Assembly: GCA_903851365.1 (NCBI GenBank)
Contig: CAINOB010000085.1
Coordinates: 62,001 to 126,000 of the forward strand
Length of the DNA: 64,000 nt
From: an uncultured Bacteroidota bacterium
GTDB taxonomy: Bacteria; Bacteroidota; Bacteroidia; Bacteroidales; UBA12481
Reading direction: 5' to 3'
The notes beneath the pieces are model-generated. The model saw only the letters and a program-made list of their open reading frames with translations, searched no databases and was not told the DNA's origin. The translations under genes were made by a program, and so were the position numbers. Position 1 is the stretch's first letter, and each line of letters starts with the position of its first letter. This document shows, piece after piece, positions 17,294 to 28,800 of this stretch.

Positions 17294-17432
17294 AAAAGCA
17301 TTTGATGCTGTTAGATTCATGCGTGAACAAAGAGATAAATTGAGCGCAAAGCTTTCCAAAATGACAAAAGAGGAAATTGTAGAGTATTTCAAGCACAAGA
17401 AATTGGAAAACTCAACAAAGCCCAGTGCTTAG
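17277..17432 (+). CDS. Tiny putative antitoxin overlapping the PIN toxin
   Basis: A 51-residue frame starts at ATG 17277, inside the end of the PIN gene (17-base overlap in another frame), and ends at TAG 17430-17432. The protein begins MKTTTKKAFDAVRFMREQRD and is helical and highly charged. The MTKEEIVEYFKHKKLE segment near the C-terminus is typical of short antitoxins whose C-terminal helix wraps a toxin. I see no clear DNA-binding fold, so autoregulation is uncertain. Position, overlap, charge and base composition all support a toxin partner; the sequence family was not recognised. Confidence 0.75.
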   Translation: MKTTTKKAFDAVRFMREQRDKLSAKLSKMTKEEIVEYFKHKKLENSTKPSA

Positions 17433-17546
17433 GAAGGAACAGTTTGTATCCATTAGCACGATTCAAGGAAGCTCAATGGTAAAATTGGTTTCCTCATAAA
17501 CCTTAGATTGAACGGTCAGAAGAACTGATGGAATAACCTGGCACTC

Positions 17547-17685
17547 GGGAGGACCCACGGGTCCCTCCCCTACATCGTTCGCCCGCGTCACGCGTTTAGC
17601 TTCGCTGAGCTCGCCTAACGGCTCGGTTCGTGTCACGCGTCACTTGTTTCGTGTCACTTGTCACCCGTCACTCGTCACTTGTCAC
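17547..17685 (-). repeat. Mosaic repeat element with eight heptads at the GH127 stop
   Basis: On the minus strand, heptads start exactly at the GH127 stop codon (TGA 17684-17682) and run to 17629: TGACAAG, TGACGAG, TGACGGG, TGACAAG, TGACACG, AAACAAG, TGACGCG, TGACACG. Further on there is a GC-rich spacer. A hairpin at 17547-17569 (GGGAGGACCC against GGGTCCCTCCC, one base bulged) could end transcription from both convergent genes. Confidence 0.9.
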
Positions 17686-20378
17686 TCTTTCTTGATCCAA
17701 ACGAGCGATCCGCCGGTAGTTTTTGCGTCAGGTGTAGCTTTACGATTATTACGGGCATAATTCGGAATTGCGAGCAATGGCGTTCCGTCAGCCCACTTAC
17801 CTTTGATCGTCATAATACCGCTTAAAAGATCACCTCTCCATTCGGGTGTCAGCTGACCGGTTCCGATAGATTTTGAAATATCCTGACCATCGGCCTCTTC
17901 AACATTGTAAATCAACGGACCATATTTTATGGCAACCTTACCACGGTCGGCAACAATATGATTGTCAGCGATGATGGTCTGAACCTGCATCGGCAGCTCA
18001 AGTTCAACCTTATCTCCGGCTTTCCATTTACCCTTGATGGCAATGTAACCGTTGACAGGCTTAATACTTACGGATTTCCCATTTACTGAAATCGACTTCA
18101 TGCCGCTGACCTTTGGCAGGCAGGTATACAAATCGCTGGTCGACCGGTCGGGCACTCTGACGTACAGGGTAAACTCCTTAGATTCCTTTGGATTTACTGT
18201 TATTGAAACCTTGCCGCTCCATGGATAATCGGTTTTCTGAACCATCTCCACGTTGGTTCCGGCAACCTTCTCCACTTGTATCGTGCTTCCTATAAAAAGA
18301 TTGACATAAATACCGTCATTCCCTTTTACGTAGGTCCAGGTAGGAATCATCAATAAGGTGCGCGGAATATTTCCCACACAGCACGGACAAACATGCCACG
18401 ATCCGCGTGGTTGGCTACCGGTAAGGGGGTTATCGTAATAAAAATTCTTACCATCCAGATCCAGGGAACCCAGAAGAGCATTATAAATCGTTTCCTCGTA
18501 CAGATCGGCATATTTCGCATCGTGATAGGCCAGGTTCATCTTATAATCGAAAAATATCAGTCCGCAGCTTGAACAGGCTTCACAATAGGCGTTGTTGCCC
18601 AGTGAATAATTTCCGCCGAAACCTTCGCTGGTTTCACCGCTTCCGATACCACCGGTGACATAATATTTTTTATTGATAATGTTGTTCCATAGCGACACTA
18701 CGGCACTTTGATATTCAACATCCCCGGTTTCGGCGGCTACATCGGCCATGCCCGAATAGTTGTAAACGGCGCGCACTGCATGTCCCACAGCTTCATATTG
18801 TTGCTGAACCGGAACATGGCTCTGATCATACTCCTCGCCTCCACCACGGTTATCGAGCAGGAACTTGGCCAGCTTAATATAGCTGTCGCCCCGTCCATTG
18901 CCCTCCATGTCATTGACAAAACGGCCAAAACGTACCAATGCCTGTTCCATTTCCTGATGCCCGTCGAACCATGGCTTTTTCCCGGGTCCCAGGTTTGCCA
19001 CCCAGCAATCGGCCAGTTTTTTTGCTGCATTGTATAAACGCTTGTCTTTTCCGTCGGTCAATGTATAATGATTGATAGCCGATTCGATAAAATATCCGGC
19101 CGTATAACCTTCATGATTACCACGGGTTTCGGGTGCCCATTTATTGTGCCAGCGGGCCGTATCGCGCAATGTATAAGCCGTTTGCAAATAGCCGTCGGGC
19201 TCCTGGGCTGCCAGTATTATTGGAATCCAGTTATCCAGGGTCTTTTTCATTTTCTCCTGAGCGGCAATAATATTTTTATCTCCCTTCGGATCAACCATCA
19301 GTGCGATACTCATCGATTCCACAGTCTGATGAACCCATGCGTTTGCAAAAACATATCCTTTATGTTTCCCATGTTTTTCACCGCGCAATGCTTTTCCTGC
19401 CTCGATAAAATTATCAATCCCCCCTTCACCGGTTGTGATATCGGTACGGTTAATCTGATCGATGCACCAGGGAATCCAGTTAACGATCAGTGCTTTTGCC
19501 CGTGCGTTCCACAATGGACTGTCGATCGAATATTTCTTGGTATAAACCACGTCGAGCCTTTGTGCGGGTGGCAGGGAGATCACCTTGACACTGATATCTT
19601 CCGAGGTGCTCAGCTTGCCTTCATAGGCGGTTAGGGTCAGGATATAATCACCCTTGTCTTTTAAAATGGCAGTTGTCTTGAGTGATTCCGGATCCTTGAA
19701 TTCCACTGCTCCGGGTCCCGACTTTTTCGTCCAGACGGTTTTACTCACCGGGGTAACGGATTTATAGCTGCCTGCCAGATATGTTTTCCCCCCGGCCATT
19801 ACTTCGCGATCGGCCCCGGCACTGACAATAGGAGGCAGGTCAGGGGACCCAGGAGACTGGTAAACTATCCATTCCTGAACATTATTAGCGAACATCAGGG
19901 CCGAATCCACTTCAAGACGGAGACTGTTAGTCTGCACCTCATCAAAGGAAGTGGTATTGAATTCTTTATTGACTACTCCCAACCCCTTGGGATTATTCAC
20001 CGGAACATAGGCCGATCCGTTCCAATATTGAATACGATAGGCTTTGGGCAGTGGTAAGCCGCCTTTGTAATCCCACAGGAAGACAGAGATCTCCTTTGTG
20101 CCGATCGGCTGAACCCAGTCATACTGAACCCACTGGGCGGTTGCCGGACGCTGGCGGCCTCGGTTACGGGGTTGACGCCATGGAAGGGTATCGGTTGGGG
20201 TGAGATCATCGTTCATCACGGCAAACGAGCCATATCGCGATGAAGTGGAAGCAGTCGCCATGTGCGACAGGTTACGTTTGGCATCGGTAAAAGTAGCCTG
20301 CTGCGCCGTGATCTTTGAAACCCCAGCAAAAGCCAGGATTAAAGTGGCACAGATACTGAGGGTTCTGATTGGGCTCAT
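17682..20378 (-). CDS. Secreted GH127-family beta-L-arabinofuranosidase-like enzyme
   Basis: An 898-residue enzyme. A signal peptide ends near TAQ26. An F5/8-type-C-like jelly roll follows at about 30-180 (SHMATASTSSRYGSF, VQYDWVQPIGTKEISVFLWD), then a PKD-like domain at about 188-275. The catalytic (alpha/alpha)6 domain begins near RLDVVYTKKYS. The zinc/thiolate site of GH127 is visible: Glu and Cys in YCEACSS near residue 600 and the paired Cys in WHVCPCCVGN near 660, where the second-to-last Cys is the family's nucleophile. GH127 enzymes remove beta-L-arabinofuranose from plant glycoproteins. The start overlaps the lipid-kinase stop by four bases, and the TGA stop is the first three bases of a heptad repeat tract. 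Confidence 0.93.
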   Translation of the reverse strand: MSPIRTLSICATLILAFAGVSKITAQQATFTDAKRNLSHMATASTSSRYGSFAVMNDDLTPTDTLPWRQPRNRGRQRPATAQWVQYDWVQPIGTKEISVFLWDYKGGLPLPKAYRIQYWNGSAYVPVNNPKGLGVVNKEFNTTSFDEVQTNSLRLEVDSALMFANNVQEWIVYQSPGSPDLPPIVSAGADREVMAGGKTYLAGSYKSVTPVSKTVWTKKSGPGAVEFKDPESLKTTAILKDKGDYILTLTAYEGKLSTSEDISVKVISLPPAQRLDVVYTKKYSIDSPLWNARAKALIVNWIPWCIDQINRTDITTGEGGIDNFIEAGKALRGEKHGKHKGYVFANAWVHQTVESMSIALMVDPKGDKNIIAAQEKMKKTLDNWIPIILAAQEPDGYLQTAYTLRDTARWHNKWAPETRGNHEGYTAGYFIESAINHYTLTDGKDKRLYNAAKKLADCWVANLGPGKKPWFDGHQEMEQALVRFGRFVNDMEGNGRGDSYIKLAKFLLDNRGGGEEYDQSHVPVQQQYEAVGHAVRAVYNYSGMADVAAETGDVEYQSAVVSLWNNIINKKYYVTGGIGSGETSEGFGGNYSLGNNAYCEACSSCGLIFFDYKMNLAYHDAKYADLYEETIYNALLGSLDLDGKNFYYDNPLTGSQPRGSWHVCPCCVGNIPRTLLMIPTWTYVKGNDGIYVNLFIGSTIQVEKVAGTNVEMVQKTDYPWSGKVSITVNPKESKEFTLYVRVPDRSTSDLYTCLPKVSGMKSISVNGKSVSIKPVNGYIAIKGKWKAGDKVELELPMQVQTIIADNHIVADRGKVAIKYGPLIYNVEEADGQDISKSIGTGQLTPEWRGDLLSGIMTIKGKWADGTPLLAIPNYARNNRKATPDAKTTGGSLVWIKKE

Positions 20379-21271
20379 ATCTTGTTACGCTTGGTTTTAA
20401 TGACATACAGCTTTTTATCACCGACGGAGACCTTTACCGGCCGGTCCATTATCACCGGCTCCCCATCGATATGGAACTCATTGGTATCAGCATTAATCAA
20501 TGCCTCCCCGCTCGTCTTAAGGTACTTAATATATCTGGAACCCCTGAGACGGCCCAGAAACATCCTTGCAACAAAGGCAGGATAAAGGAAAAACGGAAAT
20601 GGCTTGATCAACACAATATCAAGAACCCCGTCATTCGGTTTGGCAAATGGCGCGATAAAGGCATAATTGCCGAACTGTTTATTGTTGGCAAAGCAAACCA
20701 TCTGATACCGGCCTGAAATCTCCTCTTCATCGGTTTTGATAGTAACATTTACCGGCTTAAACTTGAACAATGCCCTGAAGGTTATCCCAACATAAGTGAG
20801 AAATCCGCGTGTACGGCCCTTGCTGAAACGATGAGCCACGTAAGCGTCGAAGCCAAGGCCTGAAATATTGATGCAATCCCTGTGGTTGACCCTTAATACA
20901 TCCAGCACCTGGGTTTCCCCGGCATGGATATCCTCCAAAAGGCAATTGATATTAGTCGTAAAACCGAGTTCATAGGCAAATCCGTTTCCTGAGCCGTTTG
21001 GGATTACACCCATTAATTTATCCTTTCGATCATACAGATAACGGGCACCTTCATGGACAGTTCCATCGCCACCGACTAACACAAAGACTTTGTATTTATC
21101 AATATTACTATCGAAAAGTTGCTTGACGGTTTCATTATGCCGGGTAACAATACATGTTAATTCCGGATCGATTTTCTCGATTTCCCTGATCAGGTGATTA
21201 TATCTCTTGCTCCCCGAATTCGGATTGATAATAAAAAGAATCTCTGAATTGCTGATGGGCATCATAGGCAT
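20375..21271 (-). CDS. Diacylglycerol/lipid kinase family protein (YegS/BmrU-like)
   Basis: The protein carries the diacylglycerol kinase catalytic signature: ILFIINPNSGS at the N-terminus, then LVGGDGTVHEGARYL (nucleotide-binding GGDGT) and IPNGSGNGFAYELGF. A C-terminal beta-sandwich with DGVLDIVLIKPF and FHIDGEPV follows. It phosphorylates a lipid or sphingoid-like alcohol at the inner membrane. The open frame begins at 21316, but Met16 (ATG at 21271), close to the first conserved strand, is a better start; Met18 or Met19 are also possible. Its TGA overlaps the GH127 start. A lipid kinase coupled to a secreted arabinofuranosidase is an unusual pairing with no evident shared pathway. Confidence 0.9.
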   Translation of the reverse strand: MPMMPISNSEILFIINPNSGSKRYNHLIREIEKIDPELTCIVTRHNETVKQLFDSNIDKYKVFVLVGGDGTVHEGARYLYDRKDKLMGVIPNGSGNGFAYELGFTTNINCLLEDIHAGETQVLDVLRVNHRDCINISGLGFDAYVAHRFSKGRTRGFLTYVGITFRALFKFKPVNVTIKTDEEEISGRYQMVCFANNKQFGNYAFIAPFAKPNDGVLDIVLIKPFPFFLYPAFVARMFLGRLRGSRYIKYLKTSGEALINADTNEFHIDGEPVIMDRPVKVSVGDKKLYVIKTKRNKI

Positions 21272-21353
21272 AAATAACAGCCCACTAAGATAGGATTTGT
21301 ATCTGAGATGATACATGAGATTCCTTAACCATAAAAATCCCGGATATTTGCAC

Positions 21354-21361
21354 TATCTTTG
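21354..21361 (+). promoter_or_regulatory. Consensus -7 promoter element for the ABC-F gene
   Basis: TATCTTTG fits the Bacteroidota TAnnTTTG box exactly, 37 bases before the ATG at 21399 in the divergent spacer. I do not see a TTTG -33 box at the usual 19-base spacing. Confidence 0.55.
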
Positions 21362-21374
21362 CGCCCCCTTTTAA

Positions 21375-23009
<1,635 letters not shown>

Positions 23010-23012
<3 letters not shown>

Positions 23013-23216
23013 CAAGTGACGGGTGACGAGTGACGAAGAAGAAGATCGGGGGACGAAGAAAAATCGGTAATTGGGTCTTTATTAATAGCCTTCGGTTTCA
23101 ACCGGAGGTCATGACGAAGCTCCAGGGCCAATTTTGAATTTTGAAATTTCAAGATCAAGTTACCCTCGTGAGAGTTGTCATCCCCGCGAAAGCGGGGACC
23201 CCGTCCCTGACCACGA
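23010..23216 (+). repeat. Composite intergenic repeat element (copy B) with REP-like hairpin
   Basis: It starts at the ABC-F stop codon with TGACAAG, TGACGGG, TGACGAG and TGACGAA. A GAAGAAGATCGG-type module follows, then a spacer and the AT-rich module around 23120-23150 (AATTTTGAATTTTGAAATTTC). It ends with a palindromic element GTTGTCATCCCCGC-GAAA-GCGGGG (hairpin 23182-23197). Modules 1-3 repeat copy A at 4239-4383 in the same order. The hairpin module recurs at 62165-62200. Confidence 0.9.
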
Positions 23217-23223
23217 ATTCAAG

Positions 23224-25281
23224 CTACTGAACGTTCACACTGAACATCTTTTTCTTCAGTTGCTCATAATTCACCGCAACCTTCGATTCCCTGGTCAGAT
23301 CCCACACCGAGGTATTCATTTCACGCAGTGCTAAAATGGTAGTAATCCATCCCTGAGTCCATCCGCTTTCGATACACCATGCGCCCCAGCCCTGATCAGC
23401 ATTGCACCCCCAGTGTTCATAGCGGCCAAAATCGAAAGCACGGAACCACCCCCCATGCAGCTGCGACCGTGATGGGGAATATACCTGAATGCGGCAAAGA
23501 AATTTTGCCAGTTTATCCTCAGCCGTTTTGATTTCAGGATCGCCGGTAGCTGAGGCAGCTTCATGCAGTCCCAAAAGGGCAAAGTTGGTGGTATATAAAA
23601 GATCACTCACCTTGTCGCCATTTTCCCCGATCAACGACGCCTCATTGGTACCATAAGCCTCATTACTTTGTGGCGGTGGAAACCGGCCCATCTTCAAATC
23701 GCCGATCTCCTCACGGATGGCACCGGAGGAATCCTGCAACTGCAACAGATCTCCAACGATATGTTTGAGGTAAGCGCGATGTTCAGGTGTATCGTTCACC
23801 CTGACAAGCCAGGCCAGAGGGAGCAGCATGCGGGCCTTTTCCTGGGCAAGTCCGTTAGTCCATGACCAGCCATCAGGATAATTCTTCATGGTTATTTCGA
23901 TAGCTTTCACCGCTCTTTCCAAAAATAGGGGATACTTGGTTTTATCATATGCCCAGAGATAACAGGCCCAGAGATAGGCCTCAAAATGTGGAGCCAGATT
24001 TACGATATCGCGATTGAAAAAATATTCCCATCCGTTTTGAGTGAATTCAGGCAGATCGATCCTGTCGCCCCGGAAGCCCGAAACACCGGTTGTCCTCAAC
24101 TGGGCAAGCAAGCACCTCATCAATATCGTGTCCCACTGATCGGTTTTATTTAATGCCGATGAAACCATGATTCCCATCATTTCACGTGCATTATCATCGC
24201 CATAATTCGCTCGATACCAGGCATAGTTAGTTATTCCCCATGGGATTAAACCATAAGCACCGTGCGTAGAATCGGCCCATTCGTTTTGAGCGGCAGTTGA
24301 GTGAACAAGGTAATAATCGAGCAGGTTTGTTGAAACCGACCGGTACTTTCCATTATTAAACAGAGCCCCGGCACTTGCAAATGCCATGGCTGTTTCACCG
24401 ATGCAATCCCCTCTTTTTACCATCCCGACAGGTTGCGCACCCTGTTCATCAATAACCGACATTATAGCTTCATAAGATCCTTCTTTGCCGTTATTTACGA
24501 TCATATTGGCTTTTTCATACCATTCAATACCTGATTTTACAGCCTTTCTTTGGTATCCGGAAGGCAGCGTTTGATTAATCCCGTAGGTTGGCCTGACCGA
24601 TGGATTCCAGTTCAGGTTTTCAATCTGTGCCCCGGGCAGCAGGTAGTGCAGGATATTTTTCCAGACTGCGGTCCATTCTTTCTGGGGAGCGAACCTTCCG
24701 GTAATCATCCGGCTTAGGCAGGTTGTTGAAACCAGGGCTGAATAATCGGGAAGCTCAAACAACAAGGGTGAGGTTTTTTCGGGTAAACCAAATAATGCGT
24801 GGTCAAATCCAGCGACTTTGGCCACAACCAGGTGGCTGCGCACCTGATTGACAGGAATAAAACTCAGGCCATTAACCACCAGAATACTTAAGCTGTCAGG
24901 AAATGAATTAAAGAAGGAGGAATTCACGACAACCCGATCCACCGGACTCTTCACTGGTTTTTCCAGCTCTAAACCAGGAAGATAGGACGGGTATTCAATA
25001 TAAACCCGCAATTTCTTACTCTTGATCTGTGCAAAAAACTCAGCGGAAAGCTGTACCTGATTTGAAGGATATTGATCTGCAGTAATGAGTAGCGCTTGTC
25101 GTTCATCTGCCTTTCTTGCCGCATCATCAGGTGAGTTAAACCTCTGTATTCGAAGCTTGGGCTGGGTTTGCAGTATTTGGATCAGGTCGTTGGAGTCTGA
25201 ACAGCAAACATTCAGGATCTCTTTTGGGCCAGAACAACTGCAAAGCAGAAAAAACAAGATAACTTTAACCTTCTGCCACAT
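23224..25281 (-). CDS. Lipoprotein with alpha/alpha-toroid domain, putative carbohydrate-active enzyme
   Basis: A 685-residue lipoprotein (lipobox L-C-S-C near residue 16). About residues 25-250 form an alpha/beta region that recalls a glutamine-amidotransferase-like fold (VEYPSYLPGLELEKP-type strands). About 260-660 have repeated aromatic helices such as WADSTHGAYGLIPWGITNYAWYR, NLAPHFEAYLWACYLWAYD and GWFRAFDFGRYEHWG. They suggest an (alpha/alpha)6 toroid as in GH78, GH88 or GH127-type enzymes. I recognise no specific family. It is exported and membrane-anchored. Its start lies 17 bases inside the end of the receiver-protein gene, so it is the output end of a signalling operon that starts with the PAS-rich kinase. 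Confidence 0.75.
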   Translation of the reverse strand: MWQKVKVILFFLLCSCSGPKEILNVCCSDSNDLIQILQTQPKLRIQRFNSPDDAARKADERQALLITADQYPSNQVQLSAEFFAQIKSKKLRVYIEYPSYLPGLELEKPVKSPVDRVVVNSSFFNSFPDSLSILVVNGLSFIPVNQVRSHLVVAKVAGFDHALFGLPEKTSPLLFELPDYSALVSTTCLSRMITGRFAPQKEWTAVWKNILHYLLPGAQIENLNWNPSVRPTYGINQTLPSGYQRKAVKSGIEWYEKANMIVNNGKEGSYEAIMSVIDEQGAQPVGMVKRGDCIGETAMAFASAGALFNNGKYRSVSTNLLDYYLVHSTAAQNEWADSTHGAYGLIPWGITNYAWYRANYGDDNAREMMGIMVSSALNKTDQWDTILMRCLLAQLRTTGVSGFRGDRIDLPEFTQNGWEYFFNRDIVNLAPHFEAYLWACYLWAYDKTKYPLFLERAVKAIEITMKNYPDGWSWTNGLAQEKARMLLPLAWLVRVNDTPEHRAYLKHIVGDLLQLQDSSGAIREEIGDLKMGRFPPPQSNEAYGTNEASLIGENGDKVSDLLYTTNFALLGLHEAASATGDPEIKTAEDKLAKFLCRIQVYSPSRSQLHGGWFRAFDFGRYEHWGCNADQGWGAWCIESGWTQGWITTILALREMNTSVWDLTRESKVAVNYEQLKKKMFSVNVQ

Positions 25282-25780
25282 CTTGGCCTGCAGTCAATTC
25301 AGTTATTTTTTGTTCAAGTTCAGCAGTTCTCTCCCTGACCTTTTCTTCAAGGATAATTTTCTGGTTTTCCAACTGCTGAGTCAGATAACGGGTAAATAAA
25401 AGGTTCTTTATATGTAATCCAACCTCATGCAAATCGTAAGGTTTAGCGAGAAAATCTTTTGCTCCCAAAGCTAACGCACGTTGTTTGGCTTCCAACGTAA
25501 TATCTGCAGTAAGCACCAATATTGGCAAATAGTTGTTAGCCGGAATCATTGGCTTTAATTGAGCAAGAATTTCATAGCCTGAAAGGTGCGGCATCAATAA
25601 ATCGAGGAGAATAATATCTGGATCAAAGGACTTTACCAGGGCAATAACTGTTCTGGGATGTACAGTTGACTTGATATTATTATAACCCTGAGTTTCCAAA
25701 AATCCGACCAGGATATCAATATTAGCTTCCTGATCATCGACTACCAGGATGGCCGCATTTTTAAATGACTCATCAAGCAT
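25265..25780 (-). CDS. Single-domain response regulator with coiled-coil tail
   Basis: A 171-residue protein. A receiver domain covers about residues 10-125 with VVDDQEAN, phospho-acceptor Asp in IILLDLLMPHLSG (near 59), Thr in LVLTAD and Lys in FLAKPYD. The rest is a charged coiled coil (QLENQKIILEEKVRERTAELEQKI). That linker normally leads into an output domain such as HD-GYP or a kinase, but here the protein stops after it. It therefore may act by protein contact, or pass phosphate within a relay. It lies 39 bases after the hybrid-kinase gene and overlaps the lipoprotein gene by 17 bases. Confidence 0.93.
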   Translation of the reverse strand: MLDESFKNAAILVVDDQEANIDILVGFLETQGYNNIKSTVHPRTVIALVKSFDPDIILLDLLMPHLSGYEILAQLKPMIPANNYLPILVLTADITLEAKQRALALGAKDFLAKPYDLHEVGLHIKNLLFTRYLTQQLENQKIILEEKVRERTAELEQKITELTAGQDVAEG

Positions 25781-25819
25781 GATTTTCTAAATCTGTATGG
25801 ACTAACGAAGATAAATACA

Positions 25820-28800
25820 TTATTTGGCACGACCAATAACATATTCATCAATGACTTTCAAAAACTCAATGACATTTAATGGTTTAGTCAAAAATCTCCG
25901 GGCACCCGCATTCAACATCTTTTCAACCTGCTGTGGCATGGCATCTGCACTGACAATAACTACTGGAATCGTTCTGGTTTCTTCTTCATCAAGAAGAAGT
26001 TTCAGGATTTCAGCACCAGGTATACCAGGTAAATTGAGATCCAACAAGATGAGATCAGGTTCATATTCCATGGTAATGTCAACCACCTTTTCTCCATTCA
26101 TTTTGGTTATCAGGCGTATCCCCGGGCATTGATTTCCAATAATTTCCTCAACCAGTTCAATATTTGAAATATCGTCTTCGATATATAAGATGGTTCCTGT
26201 TTTTGTGGCAAATCCGGATTCAACCACAGTAATATCTTCCGATTTTTCATTTAATACTTTTGGGGGATCGCAGAGAGGGAGCTCAATCCAGAAAGTACTT
26301 CCCACACCAGGTTCGCTTTCCACTCCAATATTGCCACCCATATTATCGATCAGTTTCTTGGCGACAGCCAGTCCGAGACCGGAGCCTTCAGTTTCCGATA
26401 TTTCTGCCCCGATCCTTTCGAAAGGATTAAAAACTTTGGACAGGTTTTTCTCAGAAATTCCCTTACCTGAATCAGAAATATTGATTCTGACATAGGTAAT
26501 CCCGGCACAATCAACCGGCATCTGCACAGTGCTTACACTTACTGATCCTCCTTCATTGTTGTACTTGATCCCATTATTCAGCAAATTCAGTAAAACCTGG
26601 TTGACCAGCTGCCTGTCAGCTGTTACGTATAATTGATTTGCTGAAGTGGTTACCATTTTCAGTACAATGTTCCGTTTCTCGGCAAGTGGCTGCACCGTAT
26701 CCAGCATTTCTCCAATCACTGATTTTATCTGGATCGGTTCCAGATTGAGTGAAAGTCGGCCAGCTTCGATCCTTGAAATTTCAAGAACCTCATTGATCAT
26801 CTTCAGCAGATGTTTTCCACTGCGCATAATATGCCCCACCCCTTTTTTCTGACCCGGGTTAAGTTCAGCCATGTCAAGTAATTGAGCAAAACCCAGAATG
26901 GAATTTAAAGGTGTTCTCAGTTCATGGCTCATCCGGGAAAGAAATTCACTCTTTGAGAGGTCGGCTTTTTCAGCAGCTGCCCTTGCCTGCCTGATCTCCT
27001 CCTCGGCACGAATACGATCTGTAATATCAACCATCATGGTTAAAAAACACAAATCGTTACCGATAAGAATCAGGTCAGCTGAGAAAAGGCCGGTCATTAG
27101 AGAGCCATCCTTTTTTAAGACCTCCACTTCAACATCTCGGATCGCAACTTTTTCCTTTATTTTTCTGGCAATATTGTTCCTGATGGCGTGATCAGGAAAA
27201 AGGTTTAGCGAGTTTGATGTTTTGCCAATTATTTCATCGCGCGAAAAGCCTAAAGTCTTGAGAAAAGTTTCGTTTACATCTCTAAACATCCCGTCTTCAA
27301 ATCCGGATATTGCCATGAGTGCAGCATTCGACTGAAATGCTTTGGAGAACTTTTCTTCCGATAATTTGATCTGCGAGATATCTTTGCTGACGCCAAAAAT
27401 GGCTGGTTTCCCATCCCAATGACCTAGTTTTACCCTTGTTTCCACCGGAATAAAATGACCGGATTTGGTAATCAGCGGTACCGGGCAAAAATCTGCCGTA
27501 CCGGCAAGCATTTCGCCAACAATCCGTCCGGCTTCTGCTCGGCGCTCTTCGGGATGGACCATCAGGACACTTTGTTCAACAAGCTCTTCAGCATTATAGC
27601 CAAGACGTTCAATGACTGATTTATTGGTATGAATAATATTCCCCGAGTTGTCGAGAACAAAAAGAAAGTCATCAATAGTATTGAAGAAAGTTTCATAATT
27701 CCTGCGTGTCTGATCCAATAGCAGCTCCTTACGTTCATTATTTACCAGGCTCGCCAGGGTGTTGCTCCAGACCATTAACATATTAATTTCTGATGCCTGA
27801 TATTCTTTCTGCTTTAAAACAGAATCAAGGCCCACAAAACCGATCAGGCTACCTTCAATGGAAACAGGAATCACGGCAAGCGACTGGATCGCCTGGGCCT
27901 CCAGAATTTCACGTTCAGCGATCCACGTATCCGGGAGATCCTTTACTGAGTAAATGATGATATTCTCATGATTCCTGAGTTTCGACATCCACATGGGCAG
28001 GACCTCGTTGGGGATATTCTGCATATTACCAATTTCTGGTGTAACCCCTTCATTGCACCATTCATGGGTGTTGCTCATGGTTTCACCAGCCGGATCAAAT
28101 TCGAATAGGTGGGCACGGTCCGCTTCCAGAAAACTACCGATCCTTTTCAATGACAAATCAAGTGCCGCCGATATCTCAGGGCCCGCAACCCCTGTTAATT
28201 GGAGCGACAAGGCCAGCAATTCATCCTCAAAGTCCTGTGCCCGCTTTCGTTCTGTGATATCCTTCAAGGTACCGTAGGTCCCGGTTATTTCATCCCGATC
28301 ATTCAATCCCAGCCTGGCAAAAACTTCGACCCATCTGAATCCTCCGTCTTTAGTCAGGTATCTGACAGAATGCCTGCTATATTCTTTTTCCCGGTTGATC
28401 AAGGGTGTGAATAAATCAGTATTGCGTTGCCTGTCATCGGGATGCACAAAATCCAGGAATAATTTGCCAATCGATTCACCTGTCGTATAACCGGTTAATT
28501 CTTCCCATGCTTTATTTAGGAATAACCACAATCCATTGATATCGGTAGTAAAAATAACCTCCTTGACATTTTCAACTACTGTCCGGTAATTGAATTCACT
28601 CTCAGCTAATTGGCGTGTTCTTTCTTCGATATTCTTCTCCAGATTAGCATTCAGATCAACAATTTCCTTTTCTGATCTTTTCCGATCTGTGATGTCCCTG
28701 ATAAAAGTCAGGACTTCATCTGGACCCAAAGGCGCCATCCGAGCTTCGAAATAACTGACCTCGCTGGAGGATGACTCGGAAAACTCATAGGTAACAATCT

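Noticed and set aside
17629-17685. Possible CRISPR array or direct-repeat locus
   Set aside because: Units are 7 bases without spacers of constant length and no cas genes are present; these are short tandem repeats.
23168-23210. GTTGTCATCCCCGC hairpin as a terminator for the ABC-F gene
   Set aside because: There is no T-run after the stem and the same module occurs elsewhere as part of a repeat; it fits a REP-like element better, although it could still affect transcript ends.
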